From contig JASCOH010000001.1 of the NCBI GenBank assembly GCA_029959295.1, positions 682,001-746,000 of the forward strand: a stretch of 64,000 bases of DNA, given 5' to 3'. Below the pieces are notes generated by a model. The model did not search any database. It was given only the letters and a program-made list of their open reading frames with translations, and was not told the DNA's origin. Source of the DNA: Flavobacteriaceae bacterium PS02334. GTDB taxonomy: Bacteria; Bacteroidota; Bacteroidia; Flavobacteriales; Flavobacteriaceae. Shown here piece after piece: positions 7,075 through 15,235 of the stretch. Positions within the stretch are counted from its first letter, which is position 1. The number at the start of each line of letters is the position of its first letter. The position numbers and the translations under genes are program-made.

Positions 7075-8913
7075 TTATCTATTCTTTTTTATTCTATTAA
7101 TATTAACCTCAATAAAATTCAGGAGTTTATCTATATTTTTATTTGTCTGTTCATTAAATTCATAACTGATTTTACTCATTAAATTTTCTTGTATTGCTCT
7201 ATTAAATTGTTTTTTCAAATATTTATCAGAGTTTGGAAATTTACTTTTTTGAAAAGACAACAAATCTTCATTAAAAAAAATCTTTTCTAATTCAAAACCA
7301 TCCCATACTAAATCTACATCTGACAAGACAAAAGTTTTATCTTCTAAAAAGATTCCAAACTTTTCAATATATCTTTCTTTTTGCGTATTGCCAGCTTTAT
7401 CTGAATCTAATAATATAATAAAAGGTTTACCCCATCCCATATATAAACTAATCAAACTGTCAAGATTTCCTGAGCCAGTACTGGGAGCTAAATTAAGATC
7501 ATATTTTTTATCAAAAATTATTTCATTAAAATATGTTAAAGCATAAAAATCATTTTTACCTTCAATAAATATACAATTTGGAATCATTTCAAGATTACTT
7601 GGAGTATAATCTAATACATCTAGAATAGGTTGGAAATAAGCAGTATTATGCGGATGATTTGTAGCAAAATCCCTATAAGTAGAAATAGATATTTTAGTAG
7701 CATCACTATTATATATTTCGGGTTTGTCAAGATTCAGTCCTTCGTTTTTTACTACGTATGTGCTTTCAAGCCAATTTGAATTTATTAAATGATGACTATG
7801 TGTAGTATATATAATTTTACAATTTGTCATTAAATTTTCAAAGCTTTTAAGTAATTGTTTCTGTGCTGTAGAATGTAAATTAGATGCCGGCTCATCAAAT
7901 AGAAAAATTACATTTTTGGGAGAATCTTTTCTAAATGGTCTAAACTGAGTAAATAATAAAAAAGTAAAAAACCATCTAAAACCTAGGGAACGTTCATTAA
8001 TTTGGTAAATACCATCCGTTGACTCTATTTCAAACTCTAAATAGATACCCTTTTCATCTTTATCACATTTTATTAGAACTTCTGTATCTTTTATTTCTCT
8101 TTTAAAAATTTCGTTCCATGCATTAAATACTGTATCAGTAACTTTTTTATTCATTTTTTTCAAAAGAATATCTAAATTCCTAGAATCATTTTTATCTAAA
8201 GCTGATCCTTCATATCTATCAATTATATGAGTTTTAATATTTGTATCATTATCCAATGAAAATAAAATATCTTGTATCAATTCACAATAAAATTCTTGCT
8301 TTAAATCTTTTTCCTTTTCTAAAGCTTCACTTTTTAAATAAATTTTTGATGGAAAATCAAATAGAAAATTTGGAAAATACAATATACTTGGAATTAGAGA
8401 TTTACAAAAATTACTAATTAAAGTATTTGGTTCGCCAGATATTCTTACAAAATCAGTATCAGTAAGTAATAATTTTCCAGATAGACCTGTCCAAGTTGAT
8501 TTTAAATTTACAAACTTTGAATCTTTAAAATTATAGTTTTTATAATAAGTTAGTTTATTTACTTTTTTTAAACTTTTATAGATAGTTCGCCTTTTTGCAA
8601 AATTATTTATGCTTTTAAAATCATCATCATCTACACTTATATCAACCTCAAGTGATACTGTTCCATTAAAATTATCCCTCTTACTTATAGGAATCAAATT
8701 ATTATAATCTTCTATAGTTGCGCCTGGCAAATCTAATGCATTTAAACCCTCATTTTTTGGTGTAAAAAGATTCATAGCTTCTAATATTGTAGTTTTTCCA
8801 CTTTCATTCAAACCTATTAAACTATATATATTAGCTTCAGGACTTCTATTAAGATTAATTTCTATATGCTCAATTCCTTTAAAATTTTTTATAATAAATT
8901 TTTCGTATTTCAT
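7075..8913 (-). CDS. OLD-like ATP-dependent nuclease: ABC/SMC-type ATPase plus TOPRIM domain
   Basis: A 612-residue protein built like OLD-family nucleases. At the N-terminus FKGIEHIEINL leads to Walker A GLNESGKT (34-41). The ABC-like signature region NERSLGFRW is at 306-314, Walker B VIFLFDEP at 335-342 and the switch histidine in TTHS at 370-373. The C-terminal half has TOPRIM features: the acidic FIEGKNDFYAL (E451) and the metal-binding LLDSDKAG (501-508). Relatives (OLD, GajA, AriA-type ATPases) act in phage defence. It is the first gene of a unit with the PIN-HTH gene. The base composition is markedly A+T-rich, in keeping with transfer. Confidence 0.85.
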   Translation of the reverse strand: MKYEKFIIKNFKGIEHIEINLNRSPEANIYSLIGLNESGKTTILEAMNLFTPKNEGLNALDLPGATIEDYNNLIPISKRDNFNGTVSLEVDISVDDDDFKSINNFAKRRTIYKSLKKVNKLTYYKNYNFKDSKFVNLKSTWTGLSGKLLLTDTDFVRISGEPNTLISNFCKSLIPSILYFPNFLFDFPSKIYLKSEALEKEKDLKQEFYCELIQDILFSLDNDTNIKTHIIDRYEGSALDKNDSRNLDILLKKMNKKVTDTVFNAWNEIFKREIKDTEVLIKCDKDEKGIYLEFEIESTDGIYQINERSLGFRWFFTFLLFTQFRPFRKDSPKNVIFLFDEPASNLHSTAQKQLLKSFENLMTNCKIIYTTHSHHLINSNWLESTYVVKNEGLNLDKPEIYNSDATKISISTYRDFATNHPHNTAYFQPILDVLDYTPSNLEMIPNCIFIEGKNDFYALTYFNEIIFDKKYDLNLAPSTGSGNLDSLISLYMGWGKPFIILLDSDKAGNTQKERYIEKFGIFLEDKTFVLSDVDLVWDGFELEKIFFNEDLLSFQKSKFPNSDKYLKKQFNRAIQENLMSKISYEFNEQTNKNIDKLLNFIEVNINRIKKNR

Positions 8914-8972
8914 TTTTTAATTTTAATAATAAACAATCAAAAATTTTTTCTTATATTAAAAATATTATTTTC

Positions 8973-9004
8973 CAAACATACTCTTTATTCCAACACCTTA
9001 ACAA
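8973..9004 (-). promoter_or_regulatory. Promoter of the ATPase-TOPRIM / PIN unit
   Basis: Read on the minus strand, TTG (complement of 9002-9004) is followed after 21 bp by TATGTTTG (complement of 8973-8980). This matches the flavobacterial TTG-N17-23-TAnnTTTG promoter. Transcription would start near 8966, leaving a leader of about 53 nt before the ATG at 8913. Confidence 0.6.
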
Positions 9005-9050
9005 AAAATTCACATTTCAACTGCAAGATTAGGTATAATTACCTACTCCA

Positions 9051-9070
9051 TTTTACGGTTTTCCGTAAAA
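9051..9070. promoter_or_regulatory. Perfect palindrome upstream of the ATPase/PIN promoter
   Basis: TTTTACGG-TTTT-CCGTAAAA is a perfect 8-bp inverted repeat with a 4-bp spacer. It lies about 47 bp upstream of the -33 element of the ATPase/PIN unit. No gene covers it and no U-run follows on the minus strand. It is a plausible dimer binding site, for example for the LuxR-type domain carried by the PIN protein. That link is inferred. Confidence 0.5.
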
Positions 9071-9187
9071 ACCTGTAAAAATTTTACAAATTCATCATTC
9101 TTTAAACATTTTAGAAAATCTATTTATAATAGTTTTCAATCTAGTAAAAGCTAACCTCAACTTAATTACCTTAAATTCAACAAAAAC

Positions 9188-9224
9188 AAAAAACCACGCT
9201 ATCCATAAATTACAGATAGCGTGG
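9188..9224 (-). terminator. Intrinsic terminator of the helical carboxypeptidase-regulatory protein gene
   Basis: CCACGCTATC (9194-9203) pairs with GATAGCGTGG (9215-9224). The A-rich stretch to the left becomes a U-run on the minus strand, so it ends transcription of the gene at 9262-10164. Confidence 0.8.
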
Positions 9225-9261
9225 CTATAAAAAGAATATTTTATTTTAAAGAACGGCGTGC

Positions 9262-10164
9262 TTACACCTTCTCCGGCTTTAAAGCAATAGCAAAAACATT
9301 AATCTTCCCCTGCTTTATCAAAACGCTGGCTTGCGGGGCCTGTTCAAATCCATCAGCCATGACTTCAAGATTGTAAGTTCCAAGGCGCATGTTGCCGATT
9401 TGAAATTTTCCGTTGGCATCGGTCATTGCCGTGAAAGTGTCAATGGCAACGGTTGCCCCTTCGATTGGCATTTTGTCCATGATGTTGACAATTTTGCCCT
9501 TCAGCTGTGTCTGCCCTTTTGGCGGATCGATTATCACACGGTTCGCCAGGTAAGTACTCACAAAGTCTGGGTTGGTTGCTTTTAAAATGACGATGCTTTT
9601 GTCCATCTGGTTTTTTAAGATGGCGTTGGTGTCTTTCATCATCACCTTGATATTTTCGCGGATGGTCTTTTTGACCGCCGCCGCATTTTTAGGGTTCGGC
9701 ACTTTGAGGCTGTAGGCTTCAATTTTTCCTAAAAACTGGTCGAGCATTTCGCTGGTGATGCCATAGCCTGCCAGACTGGCTAAATTTTCTACGCCCGAAG
9801 CGTGGATGTTTCTTACCCTTGGCGCCAGCCCGTCGTCTTTGGTCTGCACGAGCTTTGAATAAGAGAAATTGACTTCGTTTTTCAGCTGGCTGTTGCCTGT
9901 CGTTTCTGCATAGGCAAAAATAGGCGACGCAATTTGTGAGGCAAATTGGCAAAGGTCTTTTTTAGCTTCGCTTTTGCCCACCGTGATTCCCTTGGTGACC
10001 AAATCTTCTTTCTGCATCGCTTCGATGAGGTTGGTGATTTGAGTTTTGAAAAGAACAAATGAGGCTTGAAATGCGGGAACGAGTGCCACGATTTGTGGGT
10101 TGGCATCTCCGTGGCTTTCAACTGCTCTAAACATACTTAATTGAGCTTCTTGCATGGCATTCAT
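9262..10164 (-). CDS. Helical protein with C-terminal carboxypeptidase-regulatory-like domain
   Basis: A 300-residue protein with no signal peptide or membrane segment. Residues 1-210 are almost wholly alpha-helical and contain a segment GYGITSEMLDQFLGKIEAY followed by a long helix pair ending KATNPDFVSTYLANRVI. Residues about 213-297 are a carboxypeptidase-regulatory-like beta-sandwich (LKGKIVNIMDKMPIEGATVA, then a TDANGKF turn, then GTYNLEVMADGFE). The helical part resembles the protein at 55687-56373, so the two look like distant paralogues. The likely promoter is TATGTTTG (complement of 10202-10209). The function is unknown. A beta-sandwich of this type without an export signal is unusual. 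Confidence 0.65.
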   Translation of the reverse strand: MNAMQEAQLSMFRAVESHGDANPQIVALVPAFQASFVLFKTQITNLIEAMQKEDLVTKGITVGKSEAKKDLCQFASQIASPIFAYAETTGNSQLKNEVNFSYSKLVQTKDDGLAPRVRNIHASGVENLASLAGYGITSEMLDQFLGKIEAYSLKVPNPKNAAAVKKTIRENIKVMMKDTNAILKNQMDKSIVILKATNPDFVSTYLANRVIIDPPKGQTQLKGKIVNIMDKMPIEGATVAIDTFTAMTDANGKFQIGNMRLGTYNLEVMADGFEQAPQASVLIKQGKINVFAIALKPEKV

Positions 10165-10402
10165 AGTGTTTGGTTTTTAATGATTTATACTGTTTTTTGA
10201 CCAAACATATACTTTAAAGAAATACATTGTTAGAAATTTTGGCAGAAATGTGCCCCAATACATCAAAATTAATGTATTATCGGCCTATTTTTTGAGGAAA
10301 TAACTTACGTTTTCAATTTCTGTTTTTATCTTTTTCTTCGAAGTTTTCATTTTTCAATCCCAACTTTTTATTTGGCGATTTGAAGTGCTTATTTATAAAA
10401 AT

Positions 10403-10674
10403 GAAAAATCAATTTAGGCATCCGAAATGTCAATTAATTGACCCGAAATTTTCATTTAGGCTATCGAAAAATCAATTTAGAGGGTCGGAATTTTCATTTA
10501 GAGGGTCAGAAATTTCATTTAGGGCATCGAAAAATCGATTTAGGGGGTCGAAAAATCAATTTAGGCTATCGAAATATCGATTTAGGGGGTCAGAAATTTC
10601 ATTTAGGGCATCGAAAAATCGATTTAGAGGGTCTGAAATTTCATTTATAGGGTCGAAATTTTCATACATACTTG
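10403..10674. repeat. Tandem array of 13 units of 21 bp
   Basis: Units follow one another with no spacer. A typical unit is GAAAAATCAATTTAGAGGGT plus C, at 10466-10486. Most units end in GGGTC, GCATC or CTATC. The cores are themselves palindromic, for example GAAATTTC or AAATCGATTT. A two-unit block (10508-10549) recurs almost unchanged at 10592-10633, showing higher-order duplication. The period is a multiple of three, so ORFs stay open through it, but they code only a 7-residue repeat and are not believed to be genes. The rest of the 700-bp gap between 10164 and 10868 holds nothing else I can name. Confidence 0.85.
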
Positions 10675-10867
10675 ATTTTCAGTAATTAATGAAATTGAAA
10701 AAGAATTTTGCTCAAAAAGACAATGGCAACAATGGTAGCATTTCGCATAAAAAGCAATCAAAAAATGAAGTGTTTTATACTCCAAGCATGGGATTATTTT
10801 TGAATACTTAAAAATGCGCCACATGCCAGCGAAAGCTTTTATCTTTGCTTTTCTAAAATGTCGCATC

Positions 10868-11770
10868 ATGAAATTTTTATTCCTGCTTATCTCCTTTCTT
10901 AGTTTTACCTATGCCGATGCACAGCAGACTTATCCGCTGTATGAAAATACAATTCCGAACAGCAAGCCGACAGTTGATAAAGAAAAGTCAGTGAATAACG
11001 GAATCCTTATCATCAGCGAAGTTTCTGTTCCGACAATGACAGTTTACCAGCCTAAAAAGCAAAATAAGTCGAAAAGTGCCGTGATTATCTGCCCGGGCGG
11101 CGGTTATGGCATTTTGGCTTCAGGACATGAGGGTTCCGATGTTGCCTTGGCTTTGAATAAGATGGGCATAACAGCTTTCGTCTTGAAATACAGGCTTCCG
11201 AACGATGAAATAATGCAAGACAAAACCATAGGACCGCTTCAAGATGCACAGCGTGCGCTTCAAATGGTTCGTGAAAGAGCTAAAGAATGGAAAATTGACG
11301 TGGCAAAAGTCGGAATAATGGGCTTTTCAGCAGGAGGCCATTTGGCGGCATCCGCTTCTACGCTGTTCGACCATCCGTTGATTGACAACAAATTAGAGAC
11401 TTCGCTTCGCCCCGATTTCTCTATCCTGATCTATCCCGTGATCAGCTTTTCTGACAGCCTTACCCACTTGGGAAGCAGGGAAAATCTGGCTGGCAAAAAT
11501 CCTTCTGAAGAAATCAAAAAGCTATATTCTTGTGAATTGCAGGTGACTTCGAATACGCCAAAAGCATTTATAGTCCACGCTTCTGATGATGCCGATGTTT
11601 CTGCCAAAAATAGCCTTGCCTATTATGAAGCCTTGCTGTCAAATAAGATTTATGGCGAAATGCTGCTCTATCCTCACGGCGGGCATGGCTTTGGCATGAA
11701 CAACAAAACGACTTCAGACAAATGGATGGACAATCTTAAAAGCTGGATGGATGCAAATGGGTGGCTCTAA
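10868..11770 (+). CDS. Secreted alpha/beta-hydrolase (esterase, acetyl-xylan-esterase-like)
   Basis: A 300-residue exported serine esterase. The start at 10868 gives a classic signal peptide (MKFLFLLISFLSFTYADAQ). An in-frame ATG 54 bp upstream would only add a non-signal extension. The oxyanion motif PGGGYG precedes the nucleophile motif GFSAGGH. The acid DDADV and the histidine HGGHGFGM follow at the expected spacing near the C-terminus. This matches the BD-FAE/Axe2-like family that deacetylates plant polysaccharides or small esters. No polysaccharide utilisation locus lies next to it, so the natural substrate is open. Confidence 0.85.
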   Translation: MKFLFLLISFLSFTYADAQQTYPLYENTIPNSKPTVDKEKSVNNGILIISEVSVPTMTVYQPKKQNKSKSAVIICPGGGYGILASGHEGSDVALALNKMGITAFVLKYRLPNDEIMQDKTIGPLQDAQRALQMVRERAKEWKIDVAKVGIMGFSAGGHLAASASTLFDHPLIDNKLETSLRPDFSILIYPVISFSDSLTHLGSRENLAGKNPSEEIKKLYSCELQVTSNTPKAFIVHASDDADVSAKNSLAYYEALLSNKIYGEMLLYPHGGHGFGMNNKTTSDKWMDNLKSWMDANGWL

Positions 11771-11835
11771 TTTGATAACCGTATTCAAAGTCTCAAAAAA
11801 GACAGCTGAACTTTAAATACAACAAGGCAACTGCC

Positions 11836-11883
11836 TTGCAAAAGAGTTTGAAATCTTCTTTTAGAAGCAATAACTCTTTGCAA
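11836..11883. repeat. Imperfect inverted repeat between esterase and response regulator genes
   Basis: TTGCAAAAGAGTT (11836-11848) and AACTCTTTGCAA (11872-11883) are inverted copies with one extra base. The loop holds a smaller CTTCT/AGAAG pairing. It could end transcription of the convergent genes on either side, but it lacks a strong U-run. Confidence 0.4.
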
Positions 11884-11935
11884 AACAATTGAAAGTCATA
11901 AAATGCAGGCTGTAAATTCTTTTTTTCAAGAAGCG

Positions 11936-12358
11936 CTACCCTCTTATCGGCGTATCAGCAATCTGCCAATATTCGATAATTTTCTGTAGCGCTTCCTTAA
12001 ACATCTTGTAGTCGTTTATCTTTTGGAAAAAGCCATGAACAGACAGCTTGTAAGCCGATGAAACCGTTTCAGGACTTCCAGAAGTTGTGAAAAAGAGATA
12101 AGGAATACATTTTTCGGCAAGCTCAGGGTCTTCAAGCACCTTGTCTCGAAGCTGATAGCCGTCCATTTTTGGCATGTTGATATCTGAAATCACCATAAAT
12201 GGTTTTACATTTGCGTTTTTAAGATAATCAAGCGCCGTTTCACTGTCAGAAAGTAGTACAATTTTGTTGGTATAGCCAAGACTGCCCAGCAATTCGCCCA
12301 TTATCTCTCTGTCATCTGCGTCATCGTCGATGACAATAATCTCCCCGTTCCTATTCAT
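11936..12358 (-). CDS. Single-domain response regulator (CheY/Rcp1-like)
   Basis: A stand-alone receiver domain of 140 residues when started at the ATG complementary to 12356-12358. Upstream in-frame starts add a non-conserved extension. The acidic pocket IDDDADD, phospho-acceptor D59 in VISDINMPKMDG, the Thr in FFTTSG and the lysine in FFQKIND are all in place. There is no output domain, so it passes phosphate or binds a partner directly. The Rcp1-type insert (LEDPELAEKCIPYLFFT) is typical of regulators working with bacteriophytochrome-like or hybrid kinases. No cognate kinase is adjacent. The two-component system at 15.2 kb has its own regulator. Confidence 0.85.
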   Translation of the reverse strand: MNRNGEIIVIDDDADDREIMGELLGSLGYTNKIVLLSDSETALDYLKNANVKPFMVISDINMPKMDGYQLRDKVLEDPELAEKCIPYLFFTTSGSPETVSSAYKLSVHGFFQKINDYKMFKEALQKIIEYWQIADTPIRG

Positions 12359-12578
12359 ATACATAAGTGCCTTGTACTCTTGCAAAACTATTAATAGCGC
12401 CAGGAAGGGGGTGGCATAGAATTCTCACATGAACAGAAGCTAGACCAAATATACGCCTTTTTTTTGAATCAGCCTATTCTGTTGATTATGAAACAGATAA
12501 AAGTGTGGCCTTTATATGTTGTTACTAACAAGAAAGGACTGCCAAAGTTAAATTTAGGCAGCCCCGCCTTGCATCTGG

Positions 12579-14975
12579 CTAAAGCCGCTGCTGTTCTTCT
12601 GTCTTTACTTCCTGCCTGTTGTTTTTCAAAGTCTGGTTTCCGAAATTATAGCGGAAGCCTATTCGAAAGCTCTGGCTGTCGCCATAAGAATCAAAATAAT
12701 TATACTGGTTGGCATAGTCGGTTTTGACTGTTTCTTTCTGTCCGCGATAAATGTCTGAGAAGATGGCATATACTTCGCCCTTGTCTTTCAATACTTTCTT
12801 GCGGATGGAGGCTGACAGGTTCGAGGTCTGTGTAAAGACAAAAGTCCCCTGCACTGACGAAGAATTGTATTGGAAGTTCAATTCTGCATTCAGGTCTTTC
12901 TTTTTGTTCAATGCAAAGCGATTGCTGACGCTTGCATTGTAGGTAGGCTTTCCGTTTTTATAGAAATTGCCGTCAATGCCTTGGAAGCGGTCTTCTACAT
13001 AACTCATTGTTGCCTGCAGGCCTGTTTCCCAAAAATCAAAGAAGGTAAGATTCGTATTAAAGTCTAAGCCGAAAGCAAAATCTTTCCTGATATTCGTAAA
13101 ATGGTAAACGAGCATATTGGTTTCATAATCTTGATAAGAGATTTCCATCGACGGATTTTTCTCGAGGCGGTAGAAAAGATCAAAATTATACTTGCTTTTC
13201 AAGGTATACAGCAGGCTGATGTTGTGCGTGATGGTCGGAAGCAGTTTTGGGTCTCCCGTAAAATAAGAATAGGAATTGTAATACGAACGAAACGGATTCA
13301 ATCGGCTGTATTGCGGTCTTGTAATTCTTTTTCCGTAAGAAAAGCCAATTTCATGGTTGTCCATTGGCTTGTAGAGCGCGTAAAATGTGGGAAACACCTT
13401 GAAATAATTCTGTTCATTGATTTCAGAAGTCGTTACCGAGTTTCCTGTAAGCGCTGTATATTCACCTCGTAGCCCTGCCTTGAGGCTCCATTTTCCTAAT
13501 TCTTTTCCATAGCTCACATAACCTGCCCAGATGGACTCGTCATATAAAAAACGGCTTGTTCTGTCTGCATTATTGACCGGGATGCCTTCGATTACATCTT
13601 TATAATCTAGATTGCTGTCGGCTTTCACGTTCCCAAATTTCATTCCGGCTTCCAGCGTTCCGTTGCTTTCATTAGTATAATCGGCTTGGGCTGAGAAAAG
13701 CTCGATATCTTGGGTATTGTCGCTGATAAAGCGCCCTGTCCGATACAGATTTTCATTAGGAAGCGAGAATTCCGAAGCTATATCTTGGCGTTCCTGCTGT
13801 TTGTAATCAGTGTAATCTGCCGCCAAAGCCAATTTTGACTTGTCTTTAAAGAGATGTTCGAAAGAAGCATTGTAGGCACTGTTTCTAACCGGATTTTTTC
13901 GGCTATTTCTGGTCACATATAAGGAATCAATAATGCCGTCGCTTCCATAAATAAGCGTTGGGACTGCAAAATTACCGCTCTGCTTCGGTGCTAAAAATCC
14001 GGTACCGCCCACTGCTACCGTATTTAAGGAATCAATTTCATAGGAAGCTTCCAGACGGTAAGAATGCTGTGCCGGCGATTCTGATTTTCGCCTCATAATG
14101 CTCTCCCATCGAGAATCAATCGAGCCATCTTCTTTTAAATAATGCGCTACATCCCTGCCTTCATTGACATACACGCCCGAACCAAAGCTGTATCGGCCAG
14201 CCAGAGACAGTTTTTTGCCTTTATAATAGTGGCTGGTGGAAGTTACTCCCTTTGGGTACATTGACTGTACGTAAGCGGCATTGAAACTGCCCTTGTATCC
14301 TAATGAAAAATTCTTTTTCAGCTTGATATTCAAGACGGCGCTTCCCTGGGCTTCATATTTTGCCGGCGGATTGGTAATTACCTCAACCGATTTCACGTCT
14401 TCGCCATTTGTATTTTCTAAAAACTGCTTCAATTCGTCGCCGGTAAGGTAGATTTTCTTGTCATTGATGGTCACGAGAATACTTTGGCTTCCGCGGATGG
14501 TTATTCCTCCTGAAGCACTTGTGATTACGCCCGGAGTCTTGCTTAAAATGTCCCAGGCATTGCTTGACGACAGGGATGAATTTTCTACTGAAAACTCCAG
14601 CCTGTCGATTAATCTTTTGACAATAGGTCTTTTTGAAGTAATAGTTACACTATCTAGTTTGTTTTCTATTTCATGCAAGGCTATTGATGCCATTAATGAA
14701 TCTTTTTGGACGTTTAGCGCCTTATAAAAATTTCCAAAGCCTACTGCTGAAACCTTAAGGATGTAGTTTCCTTTTTCTATTTCTTTAAAAATAAAAATTC
14801 CCGATTCGTCAGTCTGCGAATTCTTATACTTTAAAGAATCTTTTGCCTGCAAAAGAAGCGCATCTGCGAAAGGTACGGCTTGATGAGAGCCGTCGATTAC
14901 CTTTCCAGACAAGGAAATCTCTTGCGAGTAAGACGCAAAATTTCCTAACAACAGTAACATGATTAATTTTTTCAT
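12579..14975 (-). CDS. Outer-membrane beta-barrel protein of TonB-receptor type
   Basis: A 798-residue outer-membrane protein with a signal peptide (1-18, ending SYSQ). Residues about 20-105 are a carboxypeptidase-regulatory-like domain (GKVIDGSHQAVPFADALLL). About 110-220 is a plug-like domain (AWDILSKTPGVITSASGGITIRG). The rest is a long beta-barrel with alternating aromatic and charged strands. This architecture is the Bacteroidetes outer membrane beta-barrel family, often of unknown ligand. It is divergent from a histidine kinase/response regulator pair. The shared 260-bp region contains regularly spaced GGTTAA(C/A) sites, so it is the prime candidate target of that system. Confidence 0.88.
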   Translation of the reverse strand: MKKLIMLLLLGNFASYSQEISLSGKVIDGSHQAVPFADALLLQAKDSLKYKNSQTDESGIFIFKEIEKGNYILKVSAVGFGNFYKALNVQKDSLMASIALHEIENKLDSVTITSKRPIVKRLIDRLEFSVENSSLSSSNAWDILSKTPGVITSASGGITIRGSQSILVTINDKKIYLTGDELKQFLENTNGEDVKSVEVITNPPAKYEAQGSAVLNIKLKKNFSLGYKGSFNAAYVQSMYPKGVTSTSHYYKGKKLSLAGRYSFGSGVYVNEGRDVAHYLKEDGSIDSRWESIMRRKSESPAQHSYRLEASYEIDSLNTVAVGGTGFLAPKQSGNFAVPTLIYGSDGIIDSLYVTRNSRKNPVRNSAYNASFEHLFKDKSKLALAADYTDYKQQERQDIASEFSLPNENLYRTGRFISDNTQDIELFSAQADYTNESNGTLEAGMKFGNVKADSNLDYKDVIEGIPVNNADRTSRFLYDESIWAGYVSYGKELGKWSLKAGLRGEYTALTGNSVTTSEINEQNYFKVFPTFYALYKPMDNHEIGFSYGKRITRPQYSRLNPFRSYYNSYSYFTGDPKLLPTITHNISLLYTLKSKYNFDLFYRLEKNPSMEISYQDYETNMLVYHFTNIRKDFAFGLDFNTNLTFFDFWETGLQATMSYVEDRFQGIDGNFYKNGKPTYNASVSNRFALNKKKDLNAELNFQYNSSSVQGTFVFTQTSNLSASIRKKVLKDKGEVYAIFSDIYRGQKETVKTDYANQYNYFDSYGDSQSFRIGFRYNFGNQTLKNNRQEVKTEEQQRL

Positions 14976-15021
14976 TGATGATTTATTTGATGCAAATCTC
15001 TGTAAAGCTTTTTCAGAAAAT

Positions 15022-15168
15022 GGTTAACAGAGGGTTAACGAAGGGTTAAACACGGATAGCGCTTTCCTTTCTAACTAATAGAAAACAAGGGCTTTTCAAT
15101 GCAATTTTCGATAAAGCAAGGGCATTAACGGTTGGAGAGAAACTGCATTTGGTTAAAGAAGGGTTAAC
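15022..15168. promoter_or_regulatory. Two groups of GGTTAA(C/A) direct repeats spaced 11 bp
   Basis: GGTTAAC at 15022 and 15033 and GGTTAAA at 15044 form one group. GGTTAAA at 15151 and GGTTAAC at 15162 form a second. The start-to-start distance within each group is exactly 11 bp, one helical turn, the usual layout for OmpR/PhoB-type regulators. One group lies nearer each divergent gene (outer-membrane barrel and histidine kinase). The likely binder is the response regulator at 16564-17259. Confidence 0.65.
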
Positions 15169-15235
15169 GGTCATTTTTCTAAACTAACGAACCTAAGAAT
15201 CGAGTAGATTTGCCTTAGAAACGAATGCCTTTCTT

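Noticed and set aside
10403-10674. CRISPR array
   Set aside because: The units adjoin with no unique spacers, and no cas gene is present.
10380-10685. 101-residue ORF with a 7-residue repeat
   Set aside because: It is a direct translation of the 21-bp tandem array. An overlapping frame is also open, and there is no ribosome-binding context or family resemblance.
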